Made by a program: the position numbers and the translations under genes. From contig JAJBWA010000030.1 in assembly GCA_031935845.1 (NCBI GenBank), positions 1 to 12,199 of the forward strand: DNA of 12,199 nt, in the 5' to 3' direction. This DNA is from UBA9732 sp031935845 (GTDB lineage Bacteria > Spirochaetota > Spirochaetia > Sphaerochaetales > Sphaerochaetaceae). The notes under the pieces are model-generated. The model had not been told where the DNA came from. It saw only the letters and a list, made by a program, of their open reading frames with translations, and did no database searches. Below are positions 7,485 to 12,199 of the stretch, one piece after another; positions within the stretch are counted from its first letter, which is position 1; each line of letters begins with the position of its first letter.

Positions 7485-9290
7485 CTAACCTTCCATCTCG
7501 CCCTTGAGTTCCTGGATCTTCCTGTCGAGTTCAAGCTTTGCCTGAAGCAGGTTGTCCAGTTCCTGTTCATCCGTGATATCCATCTCTCCGCCGTTGAGCA
7601 TCCTCTGAACGGAAGCCCTGCTCTCCTCCAGCTGCGTCAGCTTGATCTGCTGAACTGCGTCTTCCAATGTCCTGTCGACATCCATACGCCTGTACATCTC
7701 GCCGGTGAATGCAGTCACCACCAGATTCCGCAGTTCCGGATCCTCTATCATCTGAAGAATCATGTCATCGGTTCCTATGTCCTGCCGCACAGCATCCTCA
7801 AGCACTATGTACAGCGTCCTTGCCGCATCGTCCTTGAGGTGGTTGAGCTTGATTTCGCTTCTGAATTTCTCGAACCTGTCCCTGTTCTTCATCAATATCA
7901 GCATTGCATTGAGCTCTGTTGAGGCTTTAAGCGGGTTCAATTTCGTATGTTCAGCCGGTCTCTCTCTCTCAATCTGTGCCGGCTCATCTGTACGCTGCCT
8001 CTGATAATCGCTCATTACCTGCTCTGCCGAAACCCGGAGTGCATTGGAAAGATAAGTTATGTAACCCTGACGCTCCAGTTCAGATGCCGTAGCGTCAAGA
8101 TAGCCTTTTACCTCCTTCAAAACAGATGATTTCCCTTTGGGCTGACGTATATCATACATTTTTAACGCTGAAGATACAAGATAAGAAAAGCCCTGAACTG
8201 AATTTACACAGCTTTCCTGAAGTGCCTGGGCACCCTGTTCCTCCAGCATCTGGGAGGCATCCTTTGCACCCTCCAGCTTCATGACGTAGTTGGACAGTTC
8301 CTGCTTCTGGCATTTGATAAGCGCCTCACGTGTTGCCTTCTGGCCTGCGGCGTCAGAATCAAACAGAAGATAAATACTGTCACAATAACGCTTTATCATC
8401 TTTATATGTTCATCAGTCAGTGCCGTTCCACACGTTGCGCAGGAGTAATTCAGACCTGCCTGATGAAGAGAAATCACGTCAAAGTTTCCCTCACAGATTA
8501 TGATCTTCCTGTTCTGCTTCATTGCCGGAAGACTTTCATAGAAACCGAACAGGACGTTTCTCTTGCTGTAGAGCACGGATTCCGATGAGTTCTTGTATTT
8601 GGGAGCCTCGCTGTATCCGGACATATCCCTTCCGCTGAAGGCCACGCAGTTGCCCTGCCAAGTGCGGATGGGGAACATGATCCGGTCCCTGAAGAACCCT
8701 TTGTTCTCACGGTCCTTGTAGACCAGACCGGAACTCCAGATCAGTTCATCCGTGTAGTTCTGTTTCTTCAGGAGGCTGTACATCCACTCGGCCTGAGGCG
8801 GGACATATCCCAGCTGGAACCTGTCGCAGGTCTCGTCCGTGATGCCCCTGCCCTTTATGTATTCGCGGGCCTTTGCGGATGCAGGGCTCTTCAGAAGGTA
8901 CTGATGAAGGTAGGCACCCAGACGGTTGTACATGTCGCCCATGGCGCTGCGCCTGCTCTGCTCCTTCTTCTCTGCCTCGGATTCCTCCTTGAGCTCCACA
9001 CCGGCCTGCTTTGCGAGTATCTCCACGGCTTCACCGAATTCCACATGCATGTAGTCCATGATGAAGTTGAAGATTCCGCCGCCCTTCCCGCAGGCAAAGC
9101 ACTTGTAGAAACCGCTTCCGTTTCCGCTGTTGTCCACAACAGTGAATGACGGATTCTTGTCATTGTGGAACGGGCACAGGCCCCAGAATCTGTCGCCTTT
9201 TCTGGTAAGGCGTACGTACGGGGAAATCACCTCACTCAAGGTGAGACGTGACTTGATGTTTTCCAATACAGATTCCGAGTATTTCGCCAT
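7485..9290 (-). CDS. dnaG: DNA primase
   Basis: DnaG makes the RNA primers for replication. The 601-residue length is normal. The N-terminal zinc-binding domain has C39, H42, C64 and C67 (LCPFHNDKNPSF and KCFACGKGG). The catalytic core has the RNA polymerase basic-domain motifs (KGRGIT, LGYVPP, DRIMFPI, AFSGRDM, PKYKNSSE). The TOPRIM fold carries E267 (IIICEGNFDVISLHQAG), the CGTALTDEH segment and the metal-binding D311-x-D313 (LFDSDAAGQKATREA). The C-terminal third (about 370-601) is the diverged helicase-binding region. The start ATG is preceded by AAGGCGGACA, a clear ribosome binding site whose first bases overlap the TAA of the upstream YkgJ-like gene. The gene sits between that gene and rpoD. 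The rpsU gene often found in front of dnaG in proteobacteria is absent here. Confidence 0.97.
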   Translation of the reverse strand: MAKYSESVLENIKSRLTLSEVISPYVRLTRKGDRFWGLCPFHNDKNPSFTVVDNSGNGSGFYKCFACGKGGGIFNFIMDYMHVEFGEAVEILAKQAGVELKEESEAEKKEQSRRSAMGDMYNRLGAYLHQYLLKSPASAKAREYIKGRGITDETCDRFQLGYVPPQAEWMYSLLKKQNYTDELIWSSGLVYKDRENKGFFRDRIMFPIRTWQGNCVAFSGRDMSGYSEAPKYKNSSESVLYSKRNVLFGFYESLPAMKQNRKIIICEGNFDVISLHQAGLNYSCATCGTALTDEHIKMIKRYCDSIYLLFDSDAAGQKATREALIKCQKQELSNYVMKLEGAKDASQMLEEQGAQALQESCVNSVQGFSYLVSSALKMYDIRQPKGKSSVLKEVKGYLDATASELERQGYITYLSNALRVSAEQVMSDYQRQRTDEPAQIERERPAEHTKLNPLKASTELNAMLILMKNRDRFEKFRSEIKLNHLKDDAARTLYIVLEDAVRQDIGTDDMILQMIEDPELRNLVVTAFTGEMYRRMDVDRTLEDAVQQIKLTQLEESRASVQRMLNGGEMDITDEQELDNLLQAKLELDRKIQELKGEMEG

Positions 9291-9298
9291 TGTCCGCC

Positions 9299-9739
9299 TT
9301 ACATCATGACCACTGGATTATTTGCGCGCCTATCTTTCAGTATAGCATCGATTTCACGTTTCGTGTGGATTTTTCCCTTGTTCATGCCCGGACAGAGCTT
9401 TGATTCGGCATCCCAGCTCTCCTGGTCCTCCAGGATATGGGCCCAGAAGGGATAATCGGCGCACTGCTTTGGTCTGGCGGAATAGACCTTGCATCCTTTG
9501 TCCGACAGGAATATGCAGTCATAGTTCTCTTTTTCCCTGAGGCTGATCATCTTGAAGGCACCCATGTCCACTATCCTGCAGAATGTATCGACGAACTGCT
9601 GGCGCTCCATGCCCAGACAGTCTGCCATTCCCTGGATATCTTTTTCACTCAGAAAGACATAACCGGGTTCGCTGCTGCAGCAGTATCCGCATCCCTGGCA
9701 TTCGAATGAAAGACCTTTCTCGTAAAAACAATTCCCCAT
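9299..9739 (-). CDS. YkgJ-family cysteine cluster protein
   Basis: This 146-residue protein belongs to the YkgJ/CxxCxxCC family (PF03692), thought to bind zinc or an Fe-S cluster; no reaction is firmly established. Visible motifs are C14-x2-C17-x2-C20-C21 (FECQGCGYCC), then NYDCIFL (C75), GCKVYSARPKQC (C83, C93), DYPFW and C116. These eight cysteines form the family pattern. I chose the ATG at 9737-9739 because the conserved part begins a few residues later and a GGGG stretch lies six bases upstream. The open frame continues 50 codons upstream, but that part runs through the tRNA-Tyr gene (its translation of the tRNA gives PSGQRG and SKVRILLSP) and is not coding. It is followed by dnaG with an eight-base gap that holds the dnaG ribosome binding site. 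Confidence 0.88.
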   Translation of the reverse strand: MGNCFYEKGLSFECQGCGYCCSSEPGYVFLSEKDIQGMADCLGMERQQFVDTFCRIVDMGAFKMISLREKENYDCIFLSDKGCKVYSARPKQCADYPFWAHILEDQESWDAESKLCPGMNKGKIHTKREIDAILKDRRANNPVVMM

Positions 9740-9772
9740 GGCAAACCCCGGCAACAGCCCTTGGAAACAGAT

Positions 9773-9799
9773 ACGGTCTTCCCTTTTGAGGAAGACCGC
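9773..9799 (-). other. Strong hairpin between tRNA-Tyr and the YkgJ-like gene
   Basis: The minus-strand RNA reads GCGGUCUUCC, loop UCAAAAG, GGAAGACCGU: nine Watson-Crick pairs plus one G-U. It begins six bases after the tRNA-Tyr 3' end. The tail is AUCUGUUUCC, which is not a proper U-run, so it is either a leaky terminator or a processing/stability element separating the tRNAs from the mRNA. Confidence 0.6.
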
Positions 9800-9805
9800 A
9801 ACTAG

Positions 9806-9887
9806 TGGAGAGAGAAGGATTCGGACCTTCGAAGGCTGAGCCAACAGATTTACAGTCTGCCCCCTTTGACCGCTCGGGAACCTCTCC
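9806..9887 (-). tRNA. tRNA-Tyr(GUA)
   Basis: This is an 82-nt class II tRNA with a long variable arm, as expected for bacterial tRNA-Tyr. The acceptor GGAGAGG pairs with UCUCUCC (last pair G-U). The anticodon stem GCAGA/UCUGU carries the loop CUGUAAA, giving anticodon GUA. The D loop contains GG, the variable arm has GGC/GCC, and the T stem is GAAGG/CCUUC. The discriminator base is A, and CCA is not encoded (the next bases are CUA). The T loop is UCCGAAU, so the position that is normally U55 is C. It follows tRNA-Thr by seven bases and is probably cut from the same transcript. Confidence 0.95.
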
Positions 9888-9894
9888 ATTATCT

Positions 9895-9968
9895 AGCCAC
9901 CTGTCGGATTCGAACTGACGACCCCGAGATTACAAGTCACGTGCTCTGGCCAACTGAGCTAAGGTGGC
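9895..9968 (-). tRNA. tRNA-Thr(UGU)
   Basis: This is a 74-nt tRNA. The acceptor GCCACCU pairs perfectly with AGGUGGC. The D stem is GCUC/GAGC with a GG-containing loop. The anticodon loop CUUGUAA gives anticodon UGU (threonine). The T loop is a normal UUCGAAU. Two stem positions do not pair: U29-U41 in the anticodon stem (CGUGA/UCUCG) and A52-C62 in the T stem (GUCAG/CCGAC). The discriminator base is U and CCA is not encoded. It is the first gene after the promoter at 9993-10021. Confidence 0.93.
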
Positions 9969-9992
9969 AATATGTCATAAGCGACAGAAAGC

Positions 9993-10021
9993 AATGTACA
10001 AAAGTTTCATGACTTTTGCAA
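9993..10021 (-). promoter_or_regulatory. Probable promoter for the tRNA-Thr/tRNA-Tyr (and possibly dnaG-rpoD) transcript
   Basis: On the minus strand, TTGCAA (10016-10021) and TACATT (9993-9998) are separated by exactly 17 bases, each matching four of six consensus bases. Transcription would start near 9985, giving a leader of about 17 bases before tRNA-Thr. It is the only good pair in this 90-bp gap. Confidence 0.55.
9999..10018. repeat. Perfect 7-6-7 inverted repeat in the promoter spacer
   Basis: CAAAAGT and ACTTTTG flank a six-base centre. The repeat fills the spacer between the proposed -10 and -35 boxes and touches the -35. It could be an operator, or the stem of a weak terminator for uraA (no U-run follows on the minus strand). 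A longer pair of 9-bp inverted arms, ATGTCATAA (9972-9980) and TTATGACAT (10039-10047), surrounds it. Confidence 0.5.
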
Positions 10022-10058
10022 GTACTTTCCGCCGTTTTTTATGACATTAAGTTAATTA

Positions 10059-11432
10059 TCAATATGTTCCCAAGTTTCCGGATGATCCGCCGCTGATATC
10101 AGAACCGAACACATAATCCTTGCCCGGAAGTATGGCATTCAATGCGATGCCCACGATAGATGCGATTGCAAGTGATGTCAGCGTGATGTGTGCGCTTCCG
10201 ACCGTAAACGTGATGCCGTCCGTGAATCCGAGGCCGCAGACAAGGATGGTTGCACCTATGATCAGGTTCCTGGAGTTGGAGAAGTCAACCCTGTTCTCCA
10301 CTATGTTCCTGACTCCGATTGAGGAAATCATTCCGTAGAGGATGAATGAGATACCGCCGATTATGGCTGCGGGCATGGAATTGATCAGGGCTGCAAAGGC
10401 CGGTGAGAACGAGAGCACTATGGCGTAGATGGCCGCAAGCCTGATTACTCTCGGATCATAGACCTTGGAGAGGACCAGGACTCCGGTGTTCTCGCCGTAG
10501 GTCGTGTTTGCAGGTCCGCCGAACATTGCGGAAATCGATGTTGCAAGACCGTCTCCGATGAGTGTTCTGTTAAGACCGGGATCTTCGATGAAGTTCTCGC
10601 CTACCGTTGCGGAGATGGCCGAGATGTCTCCTATGTGCTCCATCATTGATGCGATGGCTATGGGAGCCATGACCAGGATGGACGTGATGTCGAACTTGAA
10701 GATCGTTCCCTTGAAGTTTGTGAACATCGGCTGAAGTCCGATGATCTTCGAGCCGGCAACTGCCGAGAAATCAATCAGCGGTGCGCCGGAAGCATTCGTA
10801 GCTCCGAATGCATTTGCTATCAGAGCAATGATATATGAGATTACGACACCGAGAAGGATCGGGACAATCCTGATCATTCCCTTACCCCAGATGTTGGCGA
10901 CCACGATCACCACCATGGCTACCAGTGCCAGCCACCAGCAGGTAGAGGCGTTGGATACAGCCGACGGAGCAAGGTTCAGTCCGATGAGGATGACGATGGG
11001 ACCTGTGACTATCGGCGGCAGGAAGCGCATGACCTTCTTGACTCCGACGAACTTGACGATCAGTGCAAGGACCACATACAGAAGACCGGCAACTACGATT
11101 CCGCCGCCTGCATACTGCAGTTTCTCTGCAGCCGACATGGTTGCATACTTTCCGGAATCAAGTGCCGCCACTGCAGCATAACCGCCCAGGAACGCGAATG
11201 ATGAACCCAGGAATGCCGGGACCTTGAACTTGGTCATGAGGTGGAAGAACAGAGTTCCGAGACCTGCCATGAGCAACGTGGTCTGGATCGAAAGCGGAAG
11301 ACCATAGGAATTGACAAGAATCGGAACAAGTACGGTTGCCCCGAACATGGCGAACAGATGCTGCATACCGAGTACAAGCATCTTCGGAGTGCCGAGCGAC
11401 CTGGCATCTCTGATTGCATCCTGCTTTGACAT
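10059..11432 (-). CDS. uraA: Uracil permease, NCS2 family (UraA-type)
   Basis: This is a 457-residue inner-membrane nucleobase:proton symporter that imports uracil. Hydrophobic segments fit the 14-helix NCS2 fold. Strong family motifs are visible: QHLFAMFGATVLVP (24-37), KVPAFLGSSFAF (70-81), MEHIGDI with E265 and PNTTYGENTGV-type TTYGENTGV with E314 (near 310-318). E265 and E314 correspond to the two glutamates that bind uracil in E. coli UraA. The C-terminus ends in a short Gly/Ser-rich tail. Similarity to E. coli UraA is strong across the substrate-binding region, which supports uracil rather than xanthine or urate. The ATG has a full AAGGAGG ribosome binding site six bases upstream (11439-11445). 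A leader with a translated short frame and an intrinsic terminator precedes the gene, pointing to control by pyrimidine supply. Confidence 0.93.
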   Translation of the reverse strand: MSKQDAIRDARSLGTPKMLVLGMQHLFAMFGATVLVPILVNSYGLPLSIQTTLLMAGLGTLFFHLMTKFKVPAFLGSSFAFLGGYAAVAALDSGKYATMSAAEKLQYAGGGIVVAGLLYVVLALIVKFVGVKKVMRFLPPIVTGPIVILIGLNLAPSAVSNASTCWWLALVAMVVIVVANIWGKGMIRIVPILLGVVISYIIALIANAFGATNASGAPLIDFSAVAGSKIIGLQPMFTNFKGTIFKFDITSILVMAPIAIASMMEHIGDISAISATVGENFIEDPGLNRTLIGDGLATSISAMFGGPANTTYGENTGVLVLSKVYDPRVIRLAAIYAIVLSFSPAFAALINSMPAAIIGGISFILYGMISSIGVRNIVENRVDFSNSRNLIIGATILVCGLGFTDGITFTVGSAHITLTSLAIASIVGIALNAILPGKDYVFGSDISGGSSGNLGTY

Positions 11433-11456
11433 TTAACGCCTCCTTAGCGATAGTGC

Positions 11457-11486
11457 AAAAAAAAAGTCAATCTCGACGATTGACTT
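11457..11486 (-). terminator. Intrinsic terminator (attenuator) in the uraA leader
   Basis: The minus-strand RNA forms AAGUCAAUC, loop GUCGA, GAUUGACUU, a perfect 9-bp stem (11464-11486), running into nine U residues (11457-11465). It ends 11 bases before the uraA ribosome binding site. Because the DUF1015 gene has its own terminator 140 bases further upstream, this one most likely acts on the uraA transcript itself. Confidence 0.88.
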
Positions 11487-11529
11487 CCAAAAGGGAAAAG
11501 GCACCCGGTGTCTCAAGCAAATCCATCAT
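11467..11529 (-). CDS. Probable 20-codon leader peptide of uraA
   Basis: A short frame starts at ATG 11527-11529 (a second ATG follows directly), with GAGAGG six bases upstream as ribosome binding site. It encodes MMDLLETPGA followed by FSLLEVNRRD and stops at TGA 11467-11469. The codons run over the U-rich stretch (UUUUCCCUUUU), through the ascending arm and loop of the terminator, and the stop lies in the descending arm. A ribosome near the stop would keep the hairpin open. The peptide has four Leu codons but no marked run of one amino acid, so amino-acid attenuation is less likely than coupling to the speed of RNA polymerase, as in E. coli pyrBI. No homologue is known to me. Confidence 0.65.
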   Translation of the reverse strand: MMDLLETPGAFSLLEVNRRD

Positions 11530-11575
11530 GATGAACCTCTCAAGCATAGGCGCCCCCTCAATGATTCTGAAAAGC

Positions 11576-11604
11576 AAAATAGCAGATAATCAGGATAATG
11601 AGAA
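11576..11604 (-). promoter_or_regulatory. Candidate promoter for the uraA leader
   Basis: On the minus strand, TTCTCA (11599-11604) and TATTTT (11576-11581) are 17 bases apart, and TGC precedes the -10 box, an extended -10 element. Transcription would start near 11568, giving a leader of about 110 nt up to the attenuator. A second option is TTGCGT with TATCCT at 16-base spacing slightly upstream. Confidence 0.45.
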
Positions 11605-11625
11605 GAGCGCCGGACGCAATTTCTG

Positions 11626-11660
11626 AAAAAACAACAAACTGCAACAGAATGTGTTGTTTT
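11626..11660 (-). terminator. Likely terminator after the DUF1015 gene
   Basis: The RNA reads AAAACAACA, a 15-base loop, then UGUUGUUUU followed by more U (U-run at 11626-11631). The 9-bp AU-rich stem (11628-11636 with 11652-11660) overlaps the stop codon. The stem is weak, and an inner CAACA/UGUUG hairpin competes with it, so termination may be incomplete. Confidence 0.55.
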
Positions 11661-12199
11661 ACTTGATTTTACGTGCTTCCATGTAATAACGCTTCTCGTT
11701 GGCCTCACCCATGCTGAAGGTCTTCCTGGGAAGTGCTCCGTCCTTGATGATCGTCTCGAAGAACGTACCTTTGTCGATGGCAGGAAGGAACAGTCCTATA
11801 TTGCCCTTCTCGCTTCCGAGCTTGTCCGTAACGTCGGCTCCATGGATGTAGTCCACGCCGTAGCCTTTCTCGAGAAGTGCATCGATCACCTTCTGGAGCG
11901 TGCCGGCTGCAATGGCTGCCGACGGGTTCTTCAGCGTCACCACCACATGCTTGTCTGCAGTGCAGTATCCGAACCTCTGCTGTTTCTGGTCTCCGATCTC
12001 CCTGGCTATGCAGTTCCTGCATCCGACCTTTTCCATCTGGACATCCGATGCATTCTTCCTGAGTTCTTCAAGGAATACTTCCTCGGGAACGTTGAACAGC
12101 ACGCGGTGGATGGGCTCGAAGACAAGGCCGGGATCAAAGATGTTCTCAAGCTCGACAAGACAGAATCTTGCGGGATGGTTCTTCCTCTCCTCTTCCGTA
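11659..12199 (-). CDS. DUF1015 family protein, C-terminal part
   Basis: The frame enters from the right window edge and ends at TAA 11659-11661, leaving 179 visible residues. It matches the C-terminal part of DUF1015 proteins, a widespread family of unknown function: HPARFCLVELENIFDPGLVFEPIHR near the start of the visible part, and GALPRKTFSMGEANEKRYYMEARKI at the end. A GTG codon at 12100-12102 lies in the middle of the conserved block and is not the true start; the first residues and the start codon are outside the window. A CRNC motif (CxxC) sits near residue 60 of the visible part. It is followed by an AU-rich terminator and then the uraA leader, so it is probably not in the uraA transcription unit. 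Confidence 0.88.
   Translation of the reverse strand, partial: TEEERKNHPARFCLVELENIFDPGLVFEPIHRVLFNVPEEVFLEELRKNASDVQMEKVGCRNCIAREIGDQKQQRFGYCTADKHVVVTLKNPSAAIAAGTLQKVIDALLEKGYGVDYIHGADVTDKLGSEKGNIGLFLPAIDKGTFFETIIKDGALPRKTFSMGEANEKRYYMEARKIK

Noticed and set aside
6445..7488. Long plus-strand open frame opposite rpoD (347 codons), and similar ones at 4672-5406 and 2710-3537
   Set aside because: They are antisense to clear genes. The translations are low-complexity, Leu/Val/Ser-rich mirror images of the acidic or coiled-coil proteins, with no family motif and no ribosome binding site I could support.
9740..9889. Upstream extension of the YkgJ-like frame by 50 codons
   Set aside because: The extension translates the tRNA-Tyr gene and the hairpin behind it, and conserved YkgJ residues begin only after the ATG at 9739.
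11528..11550. PyrR binding site in the uraA leader (CUUGAGAGGUU resembles the GAGAGG loop)
   Set aside because: The flanking bases do not form the stem required by the PyrR consensus (AUGC against GGUU leaves two mismatches), and GAGAGG is better explained as the leader ribosome binding site.
11414..11626. Plus-strand 70-codon frame opposite the uraA leader
   Set aside because: It runs across the terminator and promoter elements of the other strand, has no recognisable motif, and starts inside uraA antisense.
12100..12102. GTG as start of a 147-residue protein at the right edge
   Set aside because: The frame is open to the window edge and the 32 upstream codons carry conserved DUF1015 sequence, so the gene is simply cut by the window.
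1..12199. An undescribed defence, mobile or secretion system
   Set aside because: All genes are housekeeping or conserved-unknown families on one strand, with no integrase, transposase, CRISPR repeats or toxin-antitoxin pair. MazG here has the two-domain housekeeping form and no mazE/mazF neighbours.

Overview
The window looks like a chromosomal housekeeping segment from a spirochaete, most likely a Treponema-like gut or rumen species. Reasons: rpoD is preceded by dnaG and followed by a coiled-coil zinc-ribbon gene, an order I recall from treponemes; there is a lipoprotein with a relaxed lipobox ending in VSSC; GC content is moderate; Shine-Dalgarno sequences are strong; and the tRNA genes do not encode CCA. 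The phylum assignment is an inference. Every gene I support lies on the minus strand, so the window reads from right to left. I see no mobile element, phage, CRISPR array or sign of recent transfer.

Right part (12199 to about 10059): the C-terminal part of a DUF1015 protein ends in an AU-rich terminator. A promoter and a leader of about 110 nt then precede uraA, a uracil permease gene. The leader holds a 20-codon reading frame with a good ribosome binding site. It runs into, and stops inside, a strong intrinsic terminator just upstream of uraA, with a U-rich tract in front. This is the layout of pyrBI-type, UTP-sensitive attenuation, and it is the most interesting signal in the window.

Middle part (10058 to 4219): a 90-bp gap with a promoter and two nested inverted repeats drives tRNA-Thr(UGU) and tRNA-Tyr(GUA). 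These are followed by a YkgJ-type Cys-cluster protein, dnaG, rpoD, a zinc-ribbon/coiled-coil protein and the RNase P RNA. All are closely spaced and co-oriented. The group joins tRNA supply, tRNA processing, replication priming and transcription initiation.

Left part (4193 to 1): a small TPR-like lipoprotein, a radical SAM protein fused to DUF2344, and mazG are coupled by ATGA overlaps. They follow rnpB with no room for a separate promoter. After a 60-bp gap comes the start of a probable alkaline phosphatase-superfamily gene, cut by the window edge. No gene-free stretch exceeds about 300 bases.
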